Source of the DNA: Raoultibacter massiliensis
Lineage (GTDB): Bacteria > Actinomycetota > Coriobacteriia > Coriobacteriales > Eggerthellaceae
Assembly: GCF_900199545.1 (NCBI RefSeq)
Contig: NZ_LT962671.1
Span: forward strand, 290,732 to 354,731
Reading direction: 5' to 3'
Length of the DNA: 64,000 nucleotides
In this document: positions 44,684-53,567 of the stretch, piece after piece
Position numbering within the stretch: position 1 is the first letter of the stretch
Layout: each line of letters opens with the position of its first letter
Program-made: the position numbers and the translations under genes
The notes under the pieces: model-generated
What the model saw: the letters and a program-made list of their open reading frames with translations, nothing else
The model's database searches: none
What the model was told of the DNA's origin: nothing

Positions 44684-46225
44684 TCAGTCGTCGAATCCCA
44701 TGGCCTCGATGTAGCGTTCGTTGAACAGGGGGCTGGTGGACAGCTCAAGGTACTCGCAGTGCGCGGCGACGCGTTCGATGGCTGATCTTCCCTCGTCGAA
44801 CAAGGCCTCGACGGCCCCTTTGCCTGCGGCGTTTCCCAAAGGCACGATTCGGGCGCCTAAAGCGGGGGGAATAAGGCCGATTTTCGCGGCGCTCGCCGGC
44901 CGAAAGTGCATGCCGAAGCCCCCTGCCAAAAAGACGTTCTCGATATCGTCGTCGGATGCGCCGAGCGTTTCCATCATGGTTTCGATGCCGGCTCGAAGGG
45001 CCGCCTTCGCAAGCTGCACGCATCGGATGTCTTTCTGGGTTAGATAGACGCGGTGTGCAGCATCGAGATAGCAGACGGCTTGCCCTTGCTCCCTTCCAAC
45101 GAGAAGCGCGAATCGGGAGGGGGCTTCGTCCTTGTCGGCAAGGTATCCGGTTTCGTCGACAAGGCCGGCCTCTATCAGGCATGCCACGGCATCGAGCAGT
45201 CCTGATCCGCACAGCCCGAGGGGCTCTTTCCCGTCGATCGTTTCGATGGCAAGGCCCTCTTCCGACAGATCCACGCGCGAGATTGCTCCGGGCATGGCGG
45301 GCATGCCGAAGGTGATGTTCGCTCCTTCGAACGCCGGTCCTGCGGCAGTGGCGCAGCACAGCAGGCGATCACGGTTTCCCAGGGCCATCTCCCCGTTTGT
45401 TCCGAGGTCGATGAAGAGCTGGATCTTTTCTCGCTCGGCAACCTGCGCGACGCAAAGCCCAGCGGTTACGTCGCCGCCCACGTACCCGGCAACCGCCGGG
45501 GCGAAGTAGGCGGATTCTCGCGCGTCGCCAGTGCTCTCGTACAGGGCGATTTCGGATCCGAACAGCGTAAGCGGTGCGAAGGGGGACGTTCCGATCGATC
45601 GGGGATCGAGCCCTGCAGCGAAGTGCTCCATGGTGGTGTTGCCAACTAGGGCGATGCGCGTGATGCGCGCGGGGTCCACATGCAGCTTGCGGCAAAGCTC
45701 GTCACGCGTTCGGTCGATGCCGCTGCGCAACAGGCCGCAGAGGGTTTCCATGCCCTCGACGGTGCTTGCTGCGTCGATACGGGCGATGACGTCGGCCCCG
45801 AAAGCCGCCTGTGGATTGACTTTGCCCGCCGTACCCACGATGGAGCGCGTTTCCAGATCGACGAGAGTGAACACCATCGTGGTCGTGCCGATATCGACGG
45901 CCAATCCGAGGGGGGAGGATTCTCCCGTGCGATCGGCGCTCGCCTTGTCGAAGGCTTCGGCATCGGATGCCCCCTCCACCCGCATTGCCGCAATGTCTTC
46001 CATGATGAGCTCGGTTCCGTCCGCTGCGGGGGTTTGGCAGGCGAGACGGTAGCCGACGCTTTCTCCGTCGCGCACGAGTACGCGGCATCGTCCGCACGTG
46101 CCTGCGCCTCCGCAGGGTGCGAACACCGTTTCGCCGGCGTTTTGCAGGACTTTGAGCAAGGTTTGCCCCGAAGCTGCCTCTACGGAGCGCGTCGTGCCAT
46201 CTTGGGCGTGTATCGTCAGGTGCAT
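44684..46225 (-). CDS. Corrinoid protein reactivator (2Fe-2S ferredoxin + ASKHA ATPase)
   Basis: 513 residues from the ATG at 46225 (MHLTIHAQDG), preceded on its strand by AGAAGGAA; upstream in-frame codons are not needed. An N-terminal plant-type [2Fe-2S] domain C38-x5-C44-x2-C47-x15-C63 is followed by the ASKHA/DUF4445 ATPase body (GLAVDIGTTTMVF, FIDLGTNGEMALG). This is the RACE/RamA-like architecture that uses ATP to reduce accidentally oxidised Co(II) corrinoid back to Co(I). It should maintain the carrier protein at 39852. Convergent with the reductase gene. Confidence 0.93.
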   Translation of the reverse strand: MHLTIHAQDGTTRSVEAASGQTLLKVLQNAGETVFAPCGGAGTCGRCRVLVRDGESVGYRLACQTPAADGTELIMEDIAAMRVEGASDAEAFDKASADRTGESSPLGLAVDIGTTTMVFTLVDLETRSIVGTAGKVNPQAAFGADVIARIDAASTVEGMETLCGLLRSGIDRTRDELCRKLHVDPARITRIALVGNTTMEHFAAGLDPRSIGTSPFAPLTLFGSEIALYESTGDARESAYFAPAVAGYVGGDVTAGLCVAQVAEREKIQLFIDLGTNGEMALGNRDRLLCCATAAGPAFEGANITFGMPAMPGAISRVDLSEEGLAIETIDGKEPLGLCGSGLLDAVACLIEAGLVDETGYLADKDEAPSRFALLVGREQGQAVCYLDAAHRVYLTQKDIRCVQLAKAALRAGIETMMETLGASDDDIENVFLAGGFGMHFRPASAAKIGLIPPALGARIVPLGNAAGKGAVEALFDEGRSAIERVAAHCEYLELSTSPLFNERYIEAMGFDD

Positions 46226-46497
46226 GCGTGTTCCTTCTCGCGTTTTCCCTGAGGCAATGATATCCCATAGTTCGCTTTCGGCAGGGGGACGAAACGTCTT
46301 ATGTGGCCGCAGCGGGGAAAATAAGACGCAGCGCCCTATGACTCGTTTTCGGGACATCGATACAATCGAATTGCCGAGCCGCTCTGCATCCGATGGCGTA
46401 AACGAACGGATGGTGCGTGCAGCCCGTCGACGCGAATCGGCGGACATGCGGTGCGGGGTTGGCTTTCCATCGACACGCAACGAAAGGAAACGATCGC

Positions 46498-47490
46498 ATG
46501 CTCACGAAACGCCAGAACCTGCTCGAGTGCATCCGCGGGGGCAATCCCGACCGCTACGTCAACCAATACGAGGCGCTGGGTCTGATCATGGCAAGCCCTT
46601 TGAGCGACTACTCCCACAAGGAAACCGACCACTACATCATCGACGCATGGGGCTGCTATCAGATGCAGATCGAAGGACAGCCGGGGTTGTTTCCCATGCA
46701 CGATATGGAGCATCGGGTTATCACGGACATAACCGAGTGGCGCGATCAGGTGAAGATTCCGGGGTCTGTTGACGATTCGGCGTTTTGGGAGCCGATCGCC
46801 GCCCGCGCCGAAGCCATCGATCGAAACGAGCAGTTCGTGTGCAGCGCCATCATCCCCGGCATTTTCGAGCGAGTGCATCATCTGTGCGAAATCACCGAAG
46901 CGCTTGTCAATTTCTACGAAGAACCCGAGGAAATGCATGCCCTTATCGACGAGATCGTGGAATGGGAGCTGCGCTTGGCCGAAGCTCACATCAAGTACGT
47001 GAAACCCGACGCTTTGTTCCATCACGATGATTGGGGCACCCAGATATCCACGTTCATGGCTCCTGAAATGTTCGAAGAATTCTTGTTGGAACCTTACAAG
47101 CAGGTGTACGGCTACTACAAGGACCATGGCGTTGAGCTGATCGTCCATCATTCGGACAGCTTCGGCGAAACGCTCGTGCCCTACATGATCGATATGGGCA
47201 TCGATATCTGGCAGGGCACGCTGCGCTCGTCCAACGACATTCCGAAGCTCGTCGATACCTACGGCGGCAAGATCGCATTCATGGGCGGCATCGAATCGCA
47301 GATCATCGACAAGCCCGATTGGACCGAAGACGAGGTGCGCGAAGAGGTGGAGCGAGCCTTGTCTGAAATCGGCCGCACGACGGGTTTCATCCCATGTTTG
47401 ACGGCGGGCTTGAACGACAGCGGCTATCCCGGCGTGTACGACGCCGTGAGCCGCGTGATCGACGAGTGTTCGAGGCGCGATTTCGCGTAA
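46498..47490 (+). CDS. UroD-family corrinoid methyltransferase, paralogue with altered metal site
   Basis: 330 residues from ATG 46498 (MLTKRQNLLECI), with GAAAGGA upstream. Same fold and length as the protein at 41606 (shared HHDDWGTQ, MGIDIWQGT and GGKIAFMGGI elements). The position equivalent to HHADC reads H217-H218-S-D-S221, so the Cys is replaced by Ser. Either the metal is held differently or the substrate differs. It diverges from the reactivator gene, and a terminator follows. Likely a second substrate-specific methyltransferase for the same corrinoid protein. Confidence 0.82.
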   Translation: MLTKRQNLLECIRGGNPDRYVNQYEALGLIMASPLSDYSHKETDHYIIDAWGCYQMQIEGQPGLFPMHDMEHRVITDITEWRDQVKIPGSVDDSAFWEPIAARAEAIDRNEQFVCSAIIPGIFERVHHLCEITEALVNFYEEPEEMHALIDEIVEWELRLAEAHIKYVKPDALFHHDDWGTQISTFMAPEMFEEFLLEPYKQVYGYYKDHGVELIVHHSDSFGETLVPYMIDMGIDIWQGTLRSSNDIPKLVDTYGGKIAFMGGIESQIIDKPDWTEDEVREEVERALSEIGRTTGFIPCLTAGLNDSGYPGVYDAVSRVIDECSRRDFA

Positions 47491-47510
47491 CCGTGTAAAC
47501 GGAAGCGCTT

Positions 47511-47540
47511 CGGCGGCGGGAGCGATCCTGCCGCCGCTTT
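47511..47540 (+). terminator. Terminator between methyltransferase and sufS (convergent)
   Basis: CGGCGGCGGGA (47511-47521) with TCCTGCCGCCG (47526-47536), one G-T pair, GCGA tetraloop, then CTTT. Confidence 0.7.
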
Positions 47541-47543
47541 GCG

Positions 47544-48785
47544 TCAGCGCGCCGCCCGCAGCATTGCGACGGTGCGCGCGAGCAGGTCGATGCACGAATC
47601 GACCTCGGTGGTCGTGTTGTAGAAGGCGGGGGAGAGCCGCGTGACGTTCTGCACCTTGTAAACCTCGTGAAGCAGCGGCTGGGCGCACTGGTTGCCCGAG
47701 CGCAGCGCTACGCCCTGCTTGTCCATGAACGTTGCCAGGTCGAAGGGATGCACGTCATCGACCGTGAACGAGAGGCATCCTGCGCGCACGGCTGGTTTGC
47801 CGAGAACGCGAACACCCTCGACCGACTCGAGCGCTCGCTCTGCGTAGGCAGTAAGCTCGTGCTCGTAGGCTGCGATGTCTGCGCGCCCCGTCGACTCGAT
47901 GTAGTCGATGGCAGCGGCAAGGGCGATGGCTCCGCTGTAGTTGGGCGTTCCCGCTTCAAAGCGCAGGGGAAGCTCCTCGAAGGTGGTCTTTTCGGTGCTC
48001 ACCTTGTCCACCATCTCGCCTCCGAACCGCACGGGAGAGAGTTCGGAGAGGATGCCGCGTTTGCCGTACAGCACGCCGATGCCTGTGGGCCCGAGCATCT
48101 TGTGTCCCGAGAAGCAGAGGAAGTCGCAGTCGAGCTCTTGCACGTCGACGTACTCGTGGCGTATGCTCTGCGCGGCATCGACGAGCAGATGCGCATCGTG
48201 CTCATGCGCCATATCGGCAATTGCGCGAATCGGGCTTACGCAGCCGAGAACGTTTGAAACGTGGGCGACGGCGACGAGGCTTACGTTCTGGGTGTGAAGA
48301 ACCTCGCCGAGCGCATCGAGGTCCACATCGCCTTCAGGCGTGAGCGGAATTACTTCGAATCGTGCCCCCGTGCGCTTGCAGAGCTGCTGCCAAGGGACGA
48401 AGTTCGCATGATGCTCAAGCGCTGTGACGGCGATGGTTGCATCGGGCTTCACCCGATCTTCCCACGCGCGGGCGACCATGTTGATGGAGTCGGTTGTGCC
48501 GCCTGTGAAAACGATCTCGTCCGATGACATCGCATTGACGAAGCTCTGTACCGTTTTTCTCGCTTGCTCGAATGAGGCGGTGGAACGCTCGCTCAAGGTG
48601 TGGATGCCGCGATGCACGTTGGCGTTGTCAGTGCGGTAATGCGCCGACAACGCGTCGAGGACGGCTGTGGGCATTTGCGTTGTGGCCCCGTTGTCGAGAT
48701 AGATAAGCGGGTGTTTGCCGATGGCCTGATCGAGGATGGGAAAGTCCTTGCGGATCGTTTCCACCTTGTTCGTGAAATCGTTCAT
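47544..48785 (-). CDS. sufS: Cysteine desulfurase, SufS-type
   Basis: 413 residues, a class V aminotransferase fold using PLP. PLP Lys229 is in FSGHKMLGP, with EHHANFVPW (about 124-132) and DAAQS (about 203). Catalytic Cys367 lies in LRSGNQCAQPL, the short-loop layout of group II SufS enzymes that need a SufE partner. That partner is encoded 14 bases upstream. There is no sufB, sufC, sufD or sufU beside it; instead it closes the fucose-isomerase-like gene set, so its sulfur is probably destined for that system rather than general Fe-S assembly (inference). Confidence 0.93.
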   Translation of the reverse strand: MNDFTNKVETIRKDFPILDQAIGKHPLIYLDNGATTQMPTAVLDALSAHYRTDNANVHRGIHTLSERSTASFEQARKTVQSFVNAMSSDEIVFTGGTTDSINMVARAWEDRVKPDATIAVTALEHHANFVPWQQLCKRTGARFEVIPLTPEGDVDLDALGEVLHTQNVSLVAVAHVSNVLGCVSPIRAIADMAHEHDAHLLVDAAQSIRHEYVDVQELDCDFLCFSGHKMLGPTGIGVLYGKRGILSELSPVRFGGEMVDKVSTEKTTFEELPLRFEAGTPNYSGAIALAAAIDYIESTGRADIAAYEHELTAYAERALESVEGVRVLGKPAVRAGCLSFTVDDVHPFDLATFMDKQGVALRSGNQCAQPLLHEVYKVQNVTRLSPAFYNTTTEVDSCIDLLARTVAMLRAAR

Positions 48786-48799
48786 GGTCGATCGTCTCC

Positions 48800-49234
48800 C
48801 TATTGGTTGGCAATAGTTTTGCTGAGGGTTTTAATGGTAGCGCAAATCGAGGTGAAACCATTGAGCCTATCGTCGGAAAATGCGGCTTTGAGGTCGGTTT
48901 TCTCAATGAAGGCGATGTTTGCAGCCCCGATTTCGCAAGCCGTGCGCCCATCGAGAAGCGAAACCATAAGGGAGAGGATGCCGCGTACGATGAGCGTGTC
49001 GCTGTCGGCCCGTATGCCGACGGTGCCATCGTCTTTTTTCGAGACGAGCAGCCATACTTGCGATTGGCAGCCGCCAACGAGCGTACATGCGCTTTTCTCT
49101 TCGTCGGACAGGACGGGAAGCGTCGCCGAAAGCTCGAGAAGGTAGGTGTATTGCCCGAAAACGTCCCCGAGGGAATTGAGTTCGTCGATGACGAGTTGCT
49201 GCTCTTCGTCGATAGATGGTCTTTGGGTGCTCAT
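48800..49234 (-). CDS. sufE: SufE-family sulfur acceptor
   Basis: 144 residues with acceptor Cys56 in VGGCQSQVWL, followed by GIRADSDTLIVRGILSLMV. It transfers persulfide from the SufS encoded immediately downstream. It is paralogous to the SufE at 26270, with the Cys at the same residue number. Located between the small conserved-Cys gene and sufS. Confidence 0.92.
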   Translation of the reverse strand: MSTQRPSIDEEQQLVIDELNSLGDVFGQYTYLLELSATLPVLSDEEKSACTLVGGCQSQVWLLVSKKDDGTVGIRADSDTLIVRGILSLMVSLLDGRTACEIGAANIAFIEKTDLKAAFSDDRLNGFTSICATIKTLSKTIANQ

Positions 49235-49249
49235 CTGTCCTCCCGCGTT

Positions 49250-49690
49250 CTATTGGCGCTGCAGGAGCTGTGCACGAACCGCATCGCAGAGTTCAGTTAT
49301 CGTAGTGATGTCGGCCGTCGTCTCGGCGTCGATGTCGATTTCGAGGGCTTTGTTGAGGGCAATGGTGAGCAGGATCTTCTTCGTCATAGAGGAAGACGTG
49401 CCTTCGCATTTCGAATCGAGTTCGTTTTTACGTACCTGCTCGATCGAGACTCCGATGCCTCGAGCGATGCTCGCTTCGCCGAGATGGTTGAGATATTCGG
49501 TCTCGAGCATGTCTTCCGGTTCCAGAAGGTAGCGCAGCCGCACGTATTCCCTGACGGTTTCGCAAAAGGAATGCTCGTCGCCCTCGCGCGGGTCCCATGA
49601 TTCGAAAAGCGAATCCGCTCGCGTCGCCGCGTCTGTCACCCGTTTCCTGAGGGCGTGATTGGGATTGCGAGCGCTGACGTTGTATTCCAT
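49250..49690 (-). CDS. Small conserved-Cys (CxGTS) protein
   Basis: 146 residues from the ATG at 49690 (MEYNVSARNP), with GGAG upstream; this start gives exactly the length of the homologue at 24047. Cys95 lies in SKCEGTSSSMTKK, the invariant C-x-G-[TS] motif. No known domain is recognised; predicted helical and soluble. It is encoded between the type A gene and sufE, 15 bases before sufE, so it is in one operon with the desulfurase pair. Confidence 0.75.
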   Translation of the reverse strand: MEYNVSARNPNHALRKRVTDAATRADSLFESWDPREGDEHSFCETVREYVRLRYLLEPEDMLETEYLNHLGEASIARGIGVSIEQVRKNELDSKCEGTSSSMTKKILLTIALNKALEIDIDAETTADITTITELCDAVRAQLLQRQ

Positions 49691-49716
49691 GGCGTACTCC
49701 AATCGGGCGTAGTGAA

Positions 49717-49748
49717 GAAGCGCCCGGATGAGGACATCCGGGCGCTTC
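49717..49748 (-). terminator. Hairpin between type A gene and small Cys gene
   Basis: Perfect 14-bp stem GAAGCGCCCGGATG (49717-49730) and CATCCGGGCGCTTC (49735-49748), 4-base loop. There is no real T-run on the minus strand. It occupies the same place as the hairpin at 24554-24582, suggesting a conserved expression control. Confidence 0.6.
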
Positions 49749-49759
49749 GGGGAAAGGAT

Positions 49760-51307
49760 CTAGTCGAACACGATGACCTCAACGCCCATCATCGATCCGA
49801 GCTCGACCAGCTCGTCGGCGTAGTCGCCGTACACGAGCGGCATGTGGCAGCCGAACTCGAGTTGGGCATGGAACAGGCCGTCACGATCCTGTACCTTGAA
49901 GTAGATGCCCTCGGGGCAGCCGTAGCGGTCGTAGCCGGTTCCGCCGACGATCTCGCCTTTGATGACGAGCATTTTGGTACCAGCGGGGTTGAAACGCATG
50001 AGCGTCACGGTCTTGCCCTCGTCCTCAGCGAACTTGTAGCGAAACGTTGCGCCGAACCGCTCGTTGGCAGCGAAGGGCCCGATGGCGTACGGCGCGGGAT
50101 CGGCATCGTATCCTTCCATGTAGCGGTTGGGGACGGCATGCCAGGTGCAGTAGAGCTGGTTGGGATATTTCTGGATGCACGGCTGGTCGCTGAACCAGTT
50201 CTTGGACACGATCTCACCTTCGTCATCGAGCACGACCGGCGTCGTATTGGACTGATACGGCGCTTTGCGGGACAGGCAGCTCAGAATGGTGATGGCGTGC
50301 AGTGCGTTCATATCGCCTTCGCAAGCCGATGCGATGCCGCATTCGTTGTTGAGCGAGTGTCCGAGGCAGTAGGTGACCTGCTCCTCGTTGATACGGGTGG
50401 TCGCGCAGCATTCCTTGCACTGCGCGGTGAAGGCGTTGCATTGGAAATGATCCATGAGCTTGCGAGTGAGCACGTTGAAGCGAACGCTCTTGAGGATCTT
50501 GTCGCGATCCATCCAGCACTCTTCGGCTTCCGCCATGAGCTCATCGGTGATGCGGCCCGCTTCCTCTTCTTCCTCTTCGGTCAGATTGCAGACGGTGCGC
50601 AGAGGAAGCGTGTAGTTGCCGGTTCCGTCGCCCGAGTGGAGCTGGTCCATCATTTCATGCATGTTGATCGACATGGCCTGTACGCCGAAATCGGCCTCGA
50701 CCTCGAAATCGTCGGTGAGGAAAAGAGGCCCTTCGTGGCGTACCATCTTGAGGACGCGGGTGCGGTGCAGCGCTTTCATGGTTTTGAAGCAGCGTGCCTT
50801 GCGAACGACCTCGTTCCAGTCGATGCAACCGTACGCATGCGGATAGTTGCGGTTCTTCAGCTCGGAGAGCTCGGAGAGCGTGATGGCCCCCGAGTTCGTG
50901 AGGATCATGATGGGCTTGTGGTAACGGCCTGCGATTTCGCGAACGAGGCGGGGCATGGGATTGCCGTAGAGGAAGAACACGTCGACATCACCGAGCACCG
51001 CATCGATCTTCTTGAAGTGCTCTTCGTCGAAGAAGAACTCATCCGAGCATGCAATGCACATCGGTTCGAGCGCGTTGACGTCAGGATCGTCTCCGAAGGT
51101 TCTCTCGAGGCGCTCGCCGAATGCCTTGAATCCGATGGCGGTGGCCTTCGTGTCGAATTCCTTGGTGAGCTCGTCTTTGTCACCGAATCGGCAGGGACCT
51201 TCGTAGGCTACTTCGTGAATCAGCGAGCCGAATATCGGAAGGATGTTCACCTTCACGTCGATCGGCTTTTCGATGGCTTCCATTGCCTTGGTTACTGCTT
51301 TGACCAT
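49760..51307 (-). CDS. Fucose/arabinose-isomerase-fold protein, type A
   Basis: 515 residues, orthologue-like to the type A protein at 24603. Landmarks: YEGPCRFGDKDELTKEF; a Cys-rich CNAFTAQCKECCATTR; YCLGHSLNNECGIASACEGD. The putative metal-site CEGDMNAL is intact. It starts MVKAVTKAMEAIEK, with a charged helical N-terminal extension a few residues longer than its counterpart. Encoded downstream of type B; both chains probably form one enzyme. Substrate unknown. Confidence 0.75.
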   Translation of the reverse strand: MVKAVTKAMEAIEKPIDVKVNILPIFGSLIHEVAYEGPCRFGDKDELTKEFDTKATAIGFKAFGERLERTFGDDPDVNALEPMCIACSDEFFFDEEHFKKIDAVLGDVDVFFLYGNPMPRLVREIAGRYHKPIMILTNSGAITLSELSELKNRNYPHAYGCIDWNEVVRKARCFKTMKALHRTRVLKMVRHEGPLFLTDDFEVEADFGVQAMSINMHEMMDQLHSGDGTGNYTLPLRTVCNLTEEEEEEAGRITDELMAEAEECWMDRDKILKSVRFNVLTRKLMDHFQCNAFTAQCKECCATTRINEEQVTYCLGHSLNNECGIASACEGDMNALHAITILSCLSRKAPYQSNTTPVVLDDEGEIVSKNWFSDQPCIQKYPNQLYCTWHAVPNRYMEGYDADPAPYAIGPFAANERFGATFRYKFAEDEGKTVTLMRFNPAGTKMLVIKGEIVGGTGYDRYGCPEGIYFKVQDRDGLFHAQLEFGCHMPLVYGDYADELVELGSMMGVEVIVFD

Positions 51308-51384
51308 GCTAATCTCCTTTTCGTCTGACCACCGGCTTGTGTCTGGTGGGCCGGTTTTGCTTTGCGTCTTGTCGGGCCGCTTCG

Positions 51385-51421
51385 GCCGAGGGCTCGCGCA
51401 TGTCCGTGCTCAGCCCTCGGC
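51385..51421 (-). terminator. Hairpin between type B and type A genes
   Basis: GCCGAGGGCT (51385-51394) and AGCCCTCGGC (51412-51421), 10-bp arms with a 17-base loop and no T-run. It lies in the 122-base gap between the two isomerase-like genes. Confidence 0.4.
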
Positions 51422-51429
51422 TGGCTGCC

Positions 51430-52992
51430 TTATTCGCAGGTGAGCACTTCGAGCCCGAGCATTTTCGCAAGCTCGATCGCGTTGTCGTACACGTCGCCGT
51501 ATACGAGCGGGATATGGTTGCCGACTTGCAGCGAGCATTCGTAGAACTTCTTCGAATCCGCCACCTCGAAGAATGCGCCTTCGGTGCAGTTCTCGTCTTT
51601 GTATCCGATGCCGGCGACGATGGTTCCGCGGGCGATGAAGATCTTTTCGCATAGCGGATCGAAGCGGCACATGGTGACCTTTTTGCCTACATCCTGGTTG
51701 AAGTCGTAGCGAATGGTTGCGCCCCAGCGCCCTCCCATTGCAAACGGCCTGATTGCGTAGGGTGCTTTATCGGCGTCGAAGCCCTCGAGCAGGCGGTTGG
51801 GCGTAGCGTGGAACGTGTAGGCGATGTTCTCGGCCGATGTCATGGCGCAAGCTGCGTCGTTGTACGAATCCTTATTGCGCATGAGCAGGGGGGAAACTTC
51901 GAGTTCGGGATCGTTTACCACCTTGCCGATGGAAGTGTTTCCCATGTAGGGCGCGCTGAGCGAGAGGTTCGAGAGAAGCACCATCGAAACGAGCGCCGAA
52001 AGATCGTATTCGCATGCGGAGCAAATGCCGTTTTCGTTGTTGAGCGAATGGTTCAGGCACAAGGTGAAGCGGCCCTCGTTCAGTCGGCGGGTTGCGCACA
52101 TGTCGGGGCAGGGAGCCGCGAACGCATTGCATTCGAGCTTGTTGAGCAGTTTGTTTACGAGATAATGCGCTTTGACCGAGGGGAAGATATCCTCGCGGGT
52201 CATGTCGCATTCGACGGCTCCTGCAACGAGACCGTCGACGATGGCGTTGATCTCCACCTCGTCTTCGTCGTTGATGTTATCGCACTTTCTGCCGGGCAGC
52301 GTTGGATTCGTGGTCGGATCGACGTTGTTGGTTTGGTCCATGAATTCGTGGAGGTTGTAGTAGCGGAACTGCACGCCGAGGCGTTCGGTGACCTCGTCAT
52401 GATGGTAGAACGAATCGAGTGCGGAGAGCGAGTTGTTCGAGTTGTTTCGCGGAACGCAGAGCACCCTCGTGTTGGCGATCGCCTTGCGGGCGCGCAGCAC
52501 CTTCATGCCCTCGATCGCGTCCTCCCAGCTCGGCCAGCCGTATGCTTCGCAGCCGCGCGGGCGCAGCGAGGCGACCATGCCCGAGTCGTTGCAGCATTGC
52601 AGAACCGACGCAAGCGGCTTTTTATATTTTTGGGCAAATGCGAGTGCGAAATCGATTCCGAAGGGATGGAATTTGATCAAGTACAGATCGGCCTCATCGG
52701 CGTTTTTGCCCATTTCGTCAAGCAATTCGTCGGTGACGGGAAACGTTTCATCTCGCTTGATGACGATGGGTTCGAGGATATTGACGAAATCGATGCTTCC
52801 GAGCTTGTCGGTTACCTCGTCGACGAATCCCTTGTGGATCATGGCGATGCGCATGAGGTCGTATTCCTTGGTCAGCTGCTCGCCCTCACCGAACCGGCAA
52901 GGGCCCTCGAATACGTATTCGTGGTAGATCGAGATCGTTACAGGCTGTACGTTGAGCTTGATGTCCTTGCCTTTGGTAAAGGTGTGTTTCAT
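51430..52992 (-). CDS. Fucose/arabinose-isomerase-fold protein, type B
   Basis: 520 residues from the ATG at 52992 (MKHTFTKGKDI), with AGGAGA upstream; this start gives the same length as the type B protein at 26939. Landmarks: EYVFEGPCRFGEGEQLTKEY, CNAFAAPCPDMCATRR and ICSACEYDLSAL. Near-complete conservation of the Cys set between the two gene sets argues for a functional metal, Fe-S or persulfide site. It follows the third small conserved-Cys gene by about 40 bases. Confidence 0.75.
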   Translation of the reverse strand: MKHTFTKGKDIKLNVQPVTISIYHEYVFEGPCRFGEGEQLTKEYDLMRIAMIHKGFVDEVTDKLGSIDFVNILEPIVIKRDETFPVTDELLDEMGKNADEADLYLIKFHPFGIDFALAFAQKYKKPLASVLQCCNDSGMVASLRPRGCEAYGWPSWEDAIEGMKVLRARKAIANTRVLCVPRNNSNNSLSALDSFYHHDEVTERLGVQFRYYNLHEFMDQTNNVDPTTNPTLPGRKCDNINDEDEVEINAIVDGLVAGAVECDMTREDIFPSVKAHYLVNKLLNKLECNAFAAPCPDMCATRRLNEGRFTLCLNHSLNNENGICSACEYDLSALVSMVLLSNLSLSAPYMGNTSIGKVVNDPELEVSPLLMRNKDSYNDAACAMTSAENIAYTFHATPNRLLEGFDADKAPYAIRPFAMGGRWGATIRYDFNQDVGKKVTMCRFDPLCEKIFIARGTIVAGIGYKDENCTEGAFFEVADSKKFYECSLQVGNHIPLVYGDVYDNAIELAKMLGLEVLTCE

Positions 52993-53034
52993 CGGCGATT
53001 CTCCTGTTCTCGTCTGCGGGGCGCACATCCCGCG

Positions 53035-53439
53035 TTATCGGTGCGCTTTCAGCAGCGCCGCGCTGAGCAGCGCTGCCAGTTCCCGTACGGTGGCGGTGCA
53101 CGCTGCTTTTTCGGGGTCGAGGTCGATGTCGAGTCCCTTGCGCAGCGATATGAGCAGCAGCAGATGTTTCGTGGTTTCCGATGACGAGCCGGCGCAGTTC
53201 ACGCCTAAATCGCTCAGCTTCGCCGGGTCGTCGGACTGCTCGAGGGTTTTCTTGATGCTGTAACGGGTGAATGCGGCAATGTCGTCGTTCCAGTACGGAT
53301 CGTCTTCGAGGAGATAGCGCAAGCGTATGTAGCGCTGCAGCCCAAGGTAGATTTTTTCGGGGTCTGTTTCCGTTCGGAGCTGTTCGAGTTCTTCGCGAGC
53401 AAGCGACTCGTTGCGTTTGACATGCGATTTGATGTCCAC
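53035..53439 (-). CDS. Small conserved-Cys (CxGSS) protein, divergent third copy
   Basis: 134 residues if started at the GTG at 53439 (VDIKSHVKRN), which has GGGGG upstream; an ATG at 53478 is possible but lacks a Shine-Dalgarno. It shares YIRLRYLLE and C82 in VNCAGSSSETTKH with the proteins at 24047 and 49250, but is otherwise diverged. As the first gene of the minus-strand operon, it suggests two different small subunits per system (compare 49250). Function unknown. Confidence 0.65.
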   Translation of the reverse strand: MDIKSHVKRNESLAREELEQLRTETDPEKIYLGLQRYIRLRYLLEDDPYWNDDIAAFTRYSIKKTLEQSDDPAKLSDLGVNCAGSSSETTKHLLLLISLRKGLDIDLDPEKAACTATVRELAALLSAALLKAHR

Positions 53440-53567
53440 GATGCCCCCTAGGCCGTTGGTCTTTCTCGTCGCCGTCATTGTATGGAGCTGATAAAGGGAA
53501 TAAAATGGCATGAATGACAAATATGGACAGAGTTTTTAGCAAATAAAATGAGGGGTTGATAGTAACA

